Source: JAWXCM01 sp034408745
GTDB taxonomy: Bacteria > Acidobacteriota > Terriglobia > Bryobacterales > Bryobacteraceae
DNA length: 45,433 nucleotides
Direction: 5' to 3'
Assembly: GCA_034408745.1 (NCBI GenBank)
Contig: JAWXCM010000037.1
Location: forward strand, 1-45,433
Positions 1 through 7,870 of the stretch are shown here, one piece after another; position 1 is the stretch's first letter; the number at the start of each line of letters is the position of its first letter. A program made the translations under genes and the position numbers. The notes under the pieces were generated by a model. That model saw only the letters and a list, made by a program, of their open reading frames with translations, did not search any database and was not told the DNA's origin.

Positions 1-90
1 GATGGGTTCTGGAATGTCGAGGTCCGGAAGCGTGGCTGCCGACGTCGTCAGGCACAGGCCGCACAGGAGGGCGACAGCGAACGGAAGCAT
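1..90 (-). CDS. Exported protein, N-terminal fragment cut by window edge
   Basis: The minus strand carries an ATG at 88-90 and thirty in-frame codons that run off the left edge. The translation starts MLPFAVALLCGLCLTTSAAT and continues with an acidic, proline-containing stretch (LPDLDIPEPI). This is a good Sec signal peptide: short n-region, hydrophobic core, and a likely cleavage after TSA or SAA. The mature protein lies outside the window, so its function cannot be named. No strong Shine-Dalgarno sequence is visible before the ATG, which lowers confidence a little. The gene is transcribed away from the toxin-antitoxin remnants on its right. Confidence 0.55.
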   Translation of the reverse strand, partial: MLPFAVALLCGLCLTTSAATLPDLDIPEPI

Positions 91-140
91 GTAGAGATAT
101 CAAATCACACCGGCGAGGGCGGGCTGGCGTAGCTGGCTGG

Positions 141-278
141 GTGCTGCGGCGGGTGGACGAGATGACCGGGGAGATGGTGGATTTCCTGAAGGAATTCACG
201 GCCATTCCCACGGTGCTCCAATTCGTAGACGCCGGGGGCGACAAATCCTCAGGCAGCGGGACCGCGGAATCCTGGTAG
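141..278 (+). other. Short open frame, possible gene remnant
   Basis: A frame with a GTG at 141 stays open to a TAG at 276-278 and would give about 45 residues, including the stretches VDEMTGEMVDFLKEF and TAIPTVLQFVDAGG, which look more protein-like than random sequence. The frame is also open upstream of the GTG to at least position 90. I recognise no family and see no ribosome binding site. It lies between the exported-protein start and hicB, in a stretch rich in broken genes, so it may be the 3' end of a lost gene. It could equally be chance. Confidence 0.2.
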
Positions 279-283
279 ATATC

Positions 284-613
284 TCAGGACGCTCGCCGCG
301 TGCCCAATCCCTCGGCGATCATTGCGGTAACGAGCGTGTTCAGGCTGACGCCCTCCTGCCTTGCTCGCGCGGCAAGGCGGGCGTGCAGGCTTCGCGGCAC
401 ACGTTGCCTCCACTGCCCGCTGGCATCGCTCAGTTTCGGAATGGGGTCGCCATGCCCGACGCAACTGAGCAGATAGGATTTCACCGCGTCGCCCCCGTCC
501 GAGATACATCCCGGCAAATCCGGATACTCAATCGCGAACCCTCCACCGTCTTCTTCCGAAAGGGGGCGAATGGTGAAGGGGTAGGAGTTGATGAGCATTA
601 TGTCAATCTTCAT
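284..613 (-). CDS. hicB: HicB-family antitoxin, shortened
   Basis: The 109-residue product has the two parts expected of HicB antitoxins. The N-terminal RNase H-like fold is seen as YPFTIRPLSEEDGGG followed by EYPDLPGCISDG. The C-terminal ribbon-helix-helix/Arc-like part is seen as RVPRSLHARLAARA followed by GVSLNTLV. In the family the segment between SDG and GDPIP normally holds about 25-30 residues. Here it is only 15 (GDAVKSYLLSCVGH plus one), so the main helix of the fold appears partly deleted. The start at 613 is supported by AGGTGAG seven bases upstream. No hicA toxin gene is visible upstream, where parD lies on the other strand. It is either an orphan antitoxin or a decayed one; family membership is secure, activity is doubtful. 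Confidence 0.75.
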   Translation of the reverse strand: MKIDIMLINSYPFTIRPLSEEDGGGFAIEYPDLPGCISDGGDAVKSYLLSCVGHGDPIPKLSDASGQWRQRVPRSLHARLAARARQEGVSLNTLVTAMIAEGLGTRRAS

Positions 614-656
614 TGTTCTCACCTGCCTCGTCGACCAGATCCACGAATAGCCGAAC

Positions 657-916
657 GTGACCCCTGAGCTAGAGCAACTCGTACAAAACAAAGTCCAGTC
701 GGGCCGATACAACTCGGCGAGCGAAGTTGTCCGCGAAGCACTTCGTCTCATGGAACAAAGAGACGAACTGCGCACGATCCAACTGCAAGAGCTTCGCAAG
801 CGAATGGAAAAGGGACTCGCCCAGGCCGACCGCGGCGAAAGGGTTGACGGCGAAGTTTCATGCAGGGACTTCTTGAAGACCTCGATACCCGCGAGTCAAA
901 ACGCAAAGCGGGATGA
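657..916 (+). pseudogene. parD: parD-like antitoxin gene with a frameshift near its end
   Basis: The frame starting at 657 gives MTPELEQLVQNKVQSGRYNS and then ASEVVREALRLMEQRDEL, the classic ParD ribbon-helix-helix pattern. After RVDGEV (about 858) the frame goes wrong. Shifting by one base restores FMQGLLEDLDTRESKRKAG and a stop at 914-916, a typical ParD C-terminus. One base has therefore been lost near 857-859. In the shifted frame the stop overlaps the parE start (ATGA at 913-916), the usual coupling of parD and parE. The uncorrected frame reads on to 1001 with a nonsense tail. Because the DNA-binding part is intact the product may still repress, but the toxin-binding tail is lost. A sequencing error could explain this indel alone, but not the damage in parE. 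Confidence 0.8.
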
Positions 917-1096
917 GCGGCTACCTCCTCACACCTGTCGCTCAAGAGGATCTTGCGGACATCCGAGACTAATACCTGGAGGAAGCCGGGAGACTACCTG
1001 ATTCTCTACAAGCCAGGCACCAGCCCCGTGGAAATTATCACCATCGCAAGAGGTAGCCAGGACCTGCCGAAGACTATCGGCAGACGCGGACTCTGA
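913..1096 (+). pseudogene. parE: parE-like toxin gene, stop codon plus internal deletion
   Basis: From ATG 913 the frame reads MSGYLLTPVAQEDLADIRD and meets TAA at 970, where ParE/RelE toxins normally have a tyrosine before YLEEAG. The residues after the stop (YLEEAGR) continue the family pattern. In another frame from 992, DYLILYKPGTSPVEIITIAR and then GSQDLPKTIG give the normal ParE C-terminus, ending at TGA 1094-1096. The middle of the toxin, about 40-45 residues, is missing. The gene thus has a nonsense codon, a deletion and a frame change and cannot make toxin. It follows parD with the usual ATGA overlap. Confidence 0.8.
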
Positions 1097-1273
1097 TACA
1101 GGCGGCGTTCCGGGCGAGTCGGGGTGTGAACAGGAGCGGGAACCGACGGCAATATTCCGGCGGGTCAGCGCATTCCACGGCCTGGCTGGCTCTGGACTAT
1201 TTACAAGGGGCTTGCGGGGACGACTTCGGGATTGATGGTGAAACTGGAATGAAGGGTGCTGGCGGGATAGCTG

Positions 1274-1308
1274 CGCCTGACACCTCGACGTGCGCGAGGT
1301 GTCAGGCG
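1274..1308. repeat. Perfect 14-bp inverted repeat (hairpin)
   Basis: CGCCTGACACCTCG at 1274-1287 is followed by a 7-base loop and its exact reverse complement at 1295-1308. It sits 13 bases past the stop of the beta-helix gene on the minus strand, where a terminator or RNA-stabilising hairpin is expected. No T-tract follows on either strand, so it is not a standard intrinsic terminator. The rest of the gap 1097-1321 holds nothing I recognise. Confidence 0.75.
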
Positions 1309-1321
1309 AAAGCGGATTAGC

Positions 1322-3142
1322 TTAGGGAACGATGTCGGTCTCGAGCAGCCAGTTGGTCCATTCCAGGGTCCAGTCCTCGTCGCCGAGGGCTCCCACGAAT
1401 TTGGCCGACTGATCGAAGAATCCGTCATCGGGAGGTGCAACCCAGCCTGCGCGGAAGATGGGGCTGCCGAACAAGCCGGACCAGTCGGGATCGCTAAATT
1501 CCAGGGGGCGGGCGAACAGGGGATCGCCGATCACGAACTGCTGGCCGGCGGCGGGAGTCCCGATTTGGCCAGCACCAAAGCGCTGAGTGTAGGCGTTCGA
1601 GATCTGGCCGTTCAAGGTGTCCGCGGTGGCAGGCCCACCGATGTTGTTCTTCCAGATGAGAATGCCGTTCATCCTGACGTTACCGGCATCCGCCTGTGTC
1701 TGGGTGTTCGCATCGGAGACGCTGACCGCTCCGCTGTAGAAATTGCTGACCACCATGTTGTTGAAGGTTCCCCGACTGCCCCGGCGCAGGAAGATGCCCG
1801 GCGCGTCGGCTTCATCAAAGCCTGGCTGGCCCGATCCGATGAAGGTCATGTTGTAGAAGGTGGGGTCCGAGTGGGGTGTGGCGGCCGCGTTGTACTCGCT
1901 GTTGTCGCCTTCGATGCCGCGATTTCCACGGCTGTCGGGATTCTGGTAGAAGAGGCCGAACTGCACGCGACCCGTGTAGCCGAGCTGGTAGTCGGCGTAG
2001 TCGTCGGCACCAAGACCGCCAACGAGCCATTTTGCGTCCATGTTACCGCCGAACCACTCGAAGCTGTCGTCGAGGCCGTAGGATGCCTGGAGGTGTTCCG
2101 CAACGGTACCCTTGCCACAGCCACCCCATGTGAACGAATTGGTCTCATTGTTGGGGGAAAGTGTGGAGCCTGCGTACTCGACGCGAACGTAGCGAAGTGT
2201 TCCGCAACTGTGGTTCGGTTCGTTGCCGCCATAGAGGCCATTCGCGTTGGCAACCAGCCCTTCGATGAAAAAGGTGCCCGCCTCATTCCTGCAGCCTTCC
2301 GGACCGCAGGAGGCAGTGTTGATGTTCGCGCCGACGTTAATCGGGGCCTTGCCGAGCATCAACAGGCCACCCCAGTCTCCGCGCTTCCGCTGACCAAAAG
2401 GCTGAGAGCTGGTCATGATGATCGGGCGGGATTTGGTACCGCTGGCTTCGATGCGTCCGTCCCGGGTGACCAGCAGCAGCGACGGCGGCGAACTGCCGGG
2501 GTTGCCGAAGATGAATGTGCCGGGCTCCACCGTCAGCACTGACTTCACGTTGACTACACCGCTGAGACGCCAGAGGGTGTTGTTGGTTAGTGTGCGGGGG
2601 GCCGTGATGTCGCCGCTGATGGTCTGCTCGCCGCTAACCACACCGATCTTCATCACTGAGCTCTTCAGCACTCGGGTGCCAGTGTAGTCACGCAGTTCGA
2701 TGACAGCGGTGTGCATGCCCAGTTCATTGGGAATTGGCACCGCGGCCACCACGGCCTTGCTCACATCGGAAACCGCCTGCGGCTGGAAACCCTGGTCCTG
2801 TGAGTTGCCGGTCACATCGACAACGCTGGCACTGGTTGAGCCAGCCGCGGTCAGGTATGTCTTTGCTCCGGTCTGGTTATTCTGGCGATAGGCAAAGACG
2901 GTGTACGGGTAGCGGTCGCCGTTGGTCTTGATGGTCCAGCGAAACGTGGCAGTCTGGCCGGGGTTGTATACGTACTTGTCAGACCAAAGGTACATGGACA
3001 CGCGAGAGCGCGGGCCGTTATAGATGGCTGCCGCCTTTTCGGCCTGATCAGCGTTCAGCTTGCTGAACGTGGCGGTGGGATCAGCCGCGAAAAGGCTGGC
3101 CGTGACCGCGGCGCTCAGCATGACAACGTGGTGCATCTTCAT
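1322..3142 (-). CDS. Exported beta-helix-like surface protein
   Basis: The 606-residue product begins MKMHHVVMLSAAVTASLFAAD, a clear signal peptide. I chose this start (3142) and not the upstream ATG because AAGGAG lies eight bases before it. Residues around 170-260 carry a pattern I know from right-handed beta-helix outer-surface proteins that often sit next to TonB receptors: SGDITAPRTLTNNTLWRLSG, then VLTVEPGTFIFG and RPIIMTS, followed by GDWGGLLMLGKAPIN. Later segments (YVRVEYAG, GLDDSFEWFGG, GIFLRRGS) fit further coils. It is the last gene of a three-gene minus-strand operon, 32 bases after the receptor. An accessory surface or substrate-binding role to the receptor is inference; no catalytic motif is visible. 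Confidence 0.75.
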   Translation of the reverse strand: MKMHHVVMLSAAVTASLFAADPTATFSKLNADQAEKAAAIYNGPRSRVSMYLWSDKYVYNPGQTATFRWTIKTNGDRYPYTVFAYRQNNQTGAKTYLTAAGSTSASVVDVTGNSQDQGFQPQAVSDVSKAVVAAVPIPNELGMHTAVIELRDYTGTRVLKSSVMKIGVVSGEQTISGDITAPRTLTNNTLWRLSGVVNVKSVLTVEPGTFIFGNPGSSPPSLLLVTRDGRIEASGTKSRPIIMTSSQPFGQRKRGDWGGLLMLGKAPINVGANINTASCGPEGCRNEAGTFFIEGLVANANGLYGGNEPNHSCGTLRYVRVEYAGSTLSPNNETNSFTWGGCGKGTVAEHLQASYGLDDSFEWFGGNMDAKWLVGGLGADDYADYQLGYTGRVQFGLFYQNPDSRGNRGIEGDNSEYNAAATPHSDPTFYNMTFIGSGQPGFDEADAPGIFLRRGSRGTFNNMVVSNFYSGAVSVSDANTQTQADAGNVRMNGILIWKNNIGGPATADTLNGQISNAYTQRFGAGQIGTPAAGQQFVIGDPLFARPLEFSDPDWSGLFGSPIFRAGWVAPPDDGFFDQSAKFVGALGDEDWTLEWTNWLLETDIVP

Positions 3143-3174
3143 TGCTGAAGTCTCCTTATGCATGAATCTGTGAA

Positions 3175-5946
3175 TTAGAAAAACGAAAATCCTAGACCGA
3201 CCTGGAAGGTACGGCCCAACTGGTACACTCGCTGGTCGAAATTGCCCTGCGTCCAGCGGAACCGATTGTCGGTGAGGTTCTCCGCCTCAAAGCGGAGGGT
3301 CCACTTGCTCTTCTCCGTGAAGGTGTACTGGTGGACAAAATCCAGGTTGGTGTTGCCTTCCTGGTAGATATCGGGCACGCCGAAAGTTCCAACATCGGTG
3401 ATACGGCGGGACACGAAGTTGGTGTAGAACCGGGAACTGCTGTGCCACGCGGGCTTCGTCCATTCCCCGATCACGTTGAAGATGAAGCGGGACTGGCCCA
3501 GCAAAGGACGTGACGAAGTCGTCAGCAGCGACGCATCCGCCGCACGGATGTCGATGTTGGAATCGACGAAAGTGAAGTTCGTAACTACGCTGAACTCACG
3601 CAGCTTTTTGGCGAAGCTTCCGAGGTTCTTGCGAGCCTCGAGTTCGAGGCCGACATTGCGGGCACCGGCTGCGTTGACGTAGGTCTGGCGCAGATCGTTG
3701 GCCGGAAGAATCGTCTGCTCGATGGGGTTGTTGAACAGCTTGCCAAACACGCTGGCGGCGATGATTTGATTACCACCGGTGAACCACTCCCACCGGGCGT
3801 CGAAGTTGCTGATGGTGGCTCGGACGAGGTCCGGGTTTCCCTGGGTAACGAAGCCGCCCAAAGTGTTGTTGAAGTCGAACGGCGAGAGTTCGCGAAAGTC
3901 GGGGCGGGAGAGGGTCCGGCTGTATGACAGGCGGAAGTTCTGGCGCGAGTTGAGAGCGTAGATGAGGTTGACAGCCGGAGCTGGATCGCGGTTGGTAAGA
4001 CCGGCTATTACCGGGCGGGCGCCGGGCACAAGATTGTCGATGGTGGTTACGGTCTGATCGCCGTCTTCGATTCGCAGACCGGCGACCACACGCCAGCGAG
4101 CACCGAGTCCGAGGTCGACCATGGCATAACCCGCGATGATGTTCTGTTCCGCATCGTACCTGTCCGTGCCGCGTGTGAACTCCACTATCTGGAAGCCGCT
4201 GGGCCGGATGTTGTCCGGAGCGAACAACTGATTGCTGGGGGCGAACAGGTTGAGGGTGGTCAACTGCTGGGGGATGTAGCGGAATCGCCGCGCACCGAAG
4301 TCGCGTTTGCGGAGCGTCGCCCTGACGCCGACCTTGAAAAGCCCGGTGATGGAGCCCTTAAAGAAGGGAATACTGTAGTCGGCCTGGGGCTCGTAGATGC
4401 GATCGTCCAGGTTGGAGAAGAAACGAATGCCGGAGGAACCCAGGGCGGAGAAGATGGAGGATCCGTTGGGCAGCAGGCCACGGAAGACCTCGCGGAGATC
4501 GGGCTCATCGCGCTTCGAGTTCGAGTATGTGAACTGCCAGTGGATGACGCTGTTCTTCCACTTCGGCAGCGCGTGATCGCCTTCAATTCCGGTAGACAAG
4601 AGGCTGCGCTCCACCCAGCGAAGACGCTGCGACGAGATGTTGGAATCGACGCCGCCGTCGTAACCGGAGAACTCACGCGCAGACTTCTCTGTATCGTGCG
4701 TGAAGGTGTTCCGCACCATGATTTTGCTGTTGGGAGTGAGGCGGACACTTGCGTTGAAGATGCCGCCGAGGCGGGCCTGCTGCGTGTAGTCGCGAAAATC
4801 CGGGTAGTCGGTGAAGATAAACGGCTTGCCGTCGCCTTGCCGGATATAGCGCTGCATTTCCCGCTGATTCTGCGGTTTGTTGCTGACGGTCAGCGCTCCA
4901 ACGAGGCCGAAGCGGCCCCATGTGCCACCGCCTACCGCACTCCAGTCTACGGCTGGCCGCATGGAATCGTTGGTGGCGGGCTCCCAGTTATTCGAGAAAC
5001 TCCGGCCAAATTCCTGCAACTGGCCCTGAGTGAACTGGCCCGGGAACAACCTCTTGTCGGAGGGAATGTTGGAGGGCAGGGCTCGCGTGCCGTTGTCGAA
5101 GCCGAAGAAGTCGTAGCTTCCGCCCGGGTATGATTTGAAGTTGTTGAATGTGGTGGCGGTGTTGAAGCCACTCTTCATCGAGACGCTGAAGATCTTCTGA
5201 GTCGGGAAATCGACCGTTTGCAGTTGCACCATGCCGCCGGAGAACTCGGCCGGCAGATCGGCCGAATAGGTTTTGAGGATTTTGATGTTCTCGATGAGCC
5301 CGGCGGGGAAGAGATCCAGCGGCACCACGCGCCGTTCCGGCTCGGTGGTTGGGATCAGGGCGCCGTTGAGCTGCGTGGAGCTGTATCGCTCTCCGAGACC
5401 GCGGACGAAGACGAAGCCATCTCCCACGACACTGACGCCGGTGACCTTCTCCAGAGCGCCTGCCGCGTCGGAGGACGTGCCGGACATCAGTTCCTGGTGG
5501 CTGAGGTTGTCGCTGATCGTCGATGCGAGTTTCCGTTCCTGCAGCATGGCCTCGGATGTAGCGGCGACTGAAGTGGCGCGCTCCACGACATCGATTGTCG
5601 TGACCAGCGAGCTACTCGACAGGACGGTACTGGCCTCGGTGTTTTCGCCGGCTTTGATGAGAACGCCTGTCAGCGTGGCGACGCTGTAGTTTTTCGCTGA
5701 GATGGTGAGCGTGTAAGTGCCCGGCGACAGAGTGATTACGAATTTGCCTGCGGAATCGCTCACCTGCTGGTCCGACGTCTGACCATTCACGGCAACGGAC
5801 GCGGCGACGACACCACGCCCTGTCTGCCCGTCGAAGATGCCTCCGCTGACTGTTCCGGTCTGGGCCTGCGCGAGGATCAGCGAGGCCGTCAGGCAGCCCA
5901 GTGCGGCGAGTCTACTGAGCAACAAACGCCGCCACCTCATTGGCAT
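3175..5946 (-). CDS. TonB-dependent outer-membrane receptor with CarboxypepD-like N-domain
   Basis: The 923-residue product has a signal peptide (residues 1-28, ending AQAQ), then a carboxypeptidase-regulatory-like fold (about 30-110: GTVSGGIFDGQTGRGV, FVITLSPGTYTLTIS). A plug domain follows (about 135-250, with GVSVVGDGFVFVRGLGERY and VVPLDLFPAGLIENI), and then a long beta-barrel that ends in GLGFSFF with the C-terminal phenylalanine needed for outer-membrane assembly. Family knowledge: energised import of a ligand across the outer membrane. The ligand is not evident. The start is either 5946 or the ATG at 5940, which has better spacing to GGAG. The gene overlaps the end of the upstream TIGR03437 gene by about 35 bases, so translation is probably coupled. 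No FecR or anti-sigma partner is nearby. Confidence 0.9.
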   Translation of the reverse strand: MPMRWRRLLLSRLAALGCLTASLILAQAQTGTVSGGIFDGQTGRGVVAASVAVNGQTSDQQVSDSAGKFVITLSPGTYTLTISAKNYSVATLTGVLIKAGENTEASTVLSSSSLVTTIDVVERATSVAATSEAMLQERKLASTISDNLSHQELMSGTSSDAAGALEKVTGVSVVGDGFVFVRGLGERYSSTQLNGALIPTTEPERRVVPLDLFPAGLIENIKILKTYSADLPAEFSGGMVQLQTVDFPTQKIFSVSMKSGFNTATTFNNFKSYPGGSYDFFGFDNGTRALPSNIPSDKRLFPGQFTQGQLQEFGRSFSNNWEPATNDSMRPAVDWSAVGGGTWGRFGLVGALTVSNKPQNQREMQRYIRQGDGKPFIFTDYPDFRDYTQQARLGGIFNASVRLTPNSKIMVRNTFTHDTEKSAREFSGYDGGVDSNISSQRLRWVERSLLSTGIEGDHALPKWKNSVIHWQFTYSNSKRDEPDLREVFRGLLPNGSSIFSALGSSGIRFFSNLDDRIYEPQADYSIPFFKGSITGLFKVGVRATLRKRDFGARRFRYIPQQLTTLNLFAPSNQLFAPDNIRPSGFQIVEFTRGTDRYDAEQNIIAGYAMVDLGLGARWRVVAGLRIEDGDQTVTTIDNLVPGARPVIAGLTNRDPAPAVNLIYALNSRQNFRLSYSRTLSRPDFRELSPFDFNNTLGGFVTQGNPDLVRATISNFDARWEWFTGGNQIIAASVFGKLFNNPIEQTILPANDLRQTYVNAAGARNVGLELEARKNLGSFAKKLREFSVVTNFTFVDSNIDIRAADASLLTTSSRPLLGQSRFIFNVIGEWTKPAWHSSSRFYTNFVSRRITDVGTFGVPDIYQEGNTNLDFVHQYTFTEKSKWTLRFEAENLTDNRFRWTQGNFDQRVYQLGRTFQVGLGFSFF

Positions 5947-6655
5947 CCACTCCGTCGATGAACACCACCACCGGCACGCGGCCGCTGATGCCTGGGCGGT
6001 TTGGCACTTCCGCGTTCACCTGCCAGAGACCGACCAGTCCGGGCGTCATGCCGGAAAACTGAACCACGGCTTCCGTACCGGCTATGAAGACCTGCGGAGT
6101 GGATACCGTTCTGGCCAAAGGACTGGCTGGGGCGGCTGCGCCATCGGCGATGCTGGTGTTGAGCGCTCCTGGGCCGGTGCCAAAGATCTGGATGACTTCG
6201 CCGCGTCTTGCCGGGGAGGATTCCGCGTTCAGCGCGTTGTCCTGGTTGCGAATGGCTCCCTTAGGCGGAGTAGCCTGATCCTGCACGATGATGCCTGGCG
6301 CCGCCGTGACAACCCGCACGCTGCCGCTGACAGTGGCAGTCGGTGTGGTGACACGAACTTCCTTCAGTCCCGTGGTGGTGCGGGCAGGAACGAGGAAGTT
6401 GATCTGCGTGGGACCCACGAACTGGAGCGGAGCACTGGTGCCGTCGACCGAGACTGTCACGCCGCCAAGGGTGGCCGGGAACGGAACAGCGGAGGCCTGA
6501 GTCGCCGAGACACCGGCAAAGTTGCCGTAAGCGGTGACATAGTGTCCGGCGGTCACTCCTGGAGCGGTTCGGCCGCTGGAGAGATTCGTAAACGCGATCT
6601 GTGCCTGCAGCGAGGCGCAGCACACGAAGCACACAAAGACTGAAAAAACTCGCAT
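5912..6655 (-). CDS. Exported TIGR03437-family protein
   Basis: This 247-residue protein has a signal peptide (about 1-19, SLQAQ) followed by a TIGR03437-like module repeated in this lineage: GVTVSVDGTSAPLQFVGPTQ with INFLVPA, then IQIFGTGPGALN and the ending VGLWQVNAEVPN with GRVPVVVFIDG. These are typical of Ig-like C-terminal domains of secreted Solibacter proteins. Here the domain is not attached to a large enzyme but forms a short stand-alone protein. The ATG at 6655 is preceded by AGGAG at 5 bases; a TTG directly before it is a poorer start. It is the first gene of the operon with the TonB receptor and the beta-helix protein. A periplasmic or surface adaptor role is inference. Confidence 0.8.
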   Translation of the reverse strand: MRVFSVFVCFVCCASLQAQIAFTNLSSGRTAPGVTAGHYVTAYGNFAGVSATQASAVPFPATLGGVTVSVDGTSAPLQFVGPTQINFLVPARTTTGLKEVRVTTPTATVSGSVRVVTAAPGIIVQDQATPPKGAIRNQDNALNAESSPARRGEVIQIFGTGPGALNTSIADGAAAPASPLARTVSTPQVFIAGTEAVVQFSGMTPGLVGLWQVNAEVPNRPGISGRVPVVVFIDGVDANEVAAFVAQ

Positions 6656-7189
6656 CAATACTCCTGAAAAATGGGAATGCTCTGGTGGCTGGTGGGGAGG
6701 CAGGCCAGTCCGTCAAAGTAACTAGTTTAGGTTTATTTCATTACGGAACGATGAGAGATGAACGACTAACTTGTAAATACCCTGGCCTGGCCGATGCGCA
6801 ACAGTGGGCGGCATTGCGACCACGCCGAGGCGGCAATTTCGGCCTTTGTTTCAGCGAGATGACGATTGCGTATCGAATTGAAGTTTTACCGCTCCATAAT
6901 TCGGGTAACTACTCAACCATTTCGTTCTCCCGGCATTAGTTAGCTTTAACCCATTTGTGTCCCAGCATGACCTCGGAGCGTTTGCAAACCTTCTGATGCC
7001 GCATGAACTACATGCCTTTGGGCAAACGACGGGTCACCTGCCAGGATGCACGACAGCCGTCGATAATATTGTGAGTACAGTCAGTGCGGCTGCGCATCGC
7101 TGCCGGTTTTGCGGGCCGAGTGACTGGAGCCACTCTCAGCCGATGAATACTACGCGCACTCAAACGGGTCAGTCCCTGAAGGAGCATCC
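6656..7189. other. Intergenic region between divergent operons
   Basis: About 530 bases with no convincing gene. It separates the minus-strand surface operon from the plus-strand carbonic anhydrase operon and should contain promoters for both. The part around 6720-6780 and 6880-6950 is more AT-rich than the flanks, in keeping with promoters, but I cannot place a -35/-10 pair with confidence. The short open frames here have no family resemblance. Confidence 0.5.
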
Positions 7190-7870
7190 ATGAATCAGCC
7201 CCTCGATATCCTGAAAGCCGGGATTCGCAAGTTCCACACTGACATCTATGGCGTACGAGCCGACGCTTACCACAAGGCGGCCACGGAGCCTCAGCGCCCG
7301 CACACCCTGATCGTTGGCTGCGCGGACTCCCGCGTCGACGTATCGACCCTCACCAGCTCCGGCCCCGGCGAGGTCTTCATCACACGGAATGTGGGAAACA
7401 TGGTGCCCGCGTATGGCGAAACACCCGGGGGCGTCGGAGCCGTCATCGAGTACGCGCTCGATGCCCTGAAGGTTCGCCATGTGGTGGTCTGCGGCCACCT
7501 GGACTGCGGGGCCATGAAGGCGCTGCTTCAGCCGTCTCCCGCCGAATCCATGCCCTACGTCGCCCGCTGGCTCACGCATGGACTTGCAGCGCTGCGAATT
7601 GCCCAGGCAATCCACCAGCAAACCGGGCGCGATCTCCTCTCGGTCCTTACCGAGCAGAACGTGCTGATGCAACTCGCCCACCTGCGGACCCACCCGCACA
7701 TTGCCGGAGCGCTGGCCCGCAAGGCACTCACCATCTCCGGATGGGTCTATGACATCGGTTGCGGGAACGTGAAGATCTGGGAGGGCGGCGACAACCCCGA
7801 TGCGTTCGAAACCATCCGGCCCGGCGCAATTCCCGCGAGCGTCCTTCAGGGAGACGCAGGCTCGCGGTGA
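7190..7870 (+). CDS. Beta-class carbonic anhydrase
   Basis: The 226-residue product interconverts CO2 and bicarbonate. It shows the beta-class zinc site: Cys44 and Asp46-Arg48 in GCADSRVD, and His103 and Cys106 in CGHLDCGAMK. ITRNVGNMVP around 64-73 is also typical. Length is normal for the family and no signal peptide is present, so it is cytoplasmic. The ATG at 7190 follows AAGGAG at a good distance. Its stop overlaps the GTG start of the bestrophin gene by four bases (GTGA), so the two proteins are made together. That pairing suggests local handling of bicarbonate at the membrane, which is inference. Confidence 0.95.
   Translation: MNQPLDILKAGIRKFHTDIYGVRADAYHKAATEPQRPHTLIVGCADSRVDVSTLTSSGPGEVFITRNVGNMVPAYGETPGGVGAVIEYALDALKVRHVVVCGHLDCGAMKALLQPSPAESMPYVARWLTHGLAALRIAQAIHQQTGRDLLSVLTEQNVLMQLAHLRTHPHIAGALARKALTISGWVYDIGCGNVKIWEGGDNPDAFETIRPGAIPASVLQGDAGSR

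Noticed and set aside
1565..2542. 325-residue open frame antisense to the beta-helix protein
   Set aside because: The opposite strand is a clear exported protein in an operon.
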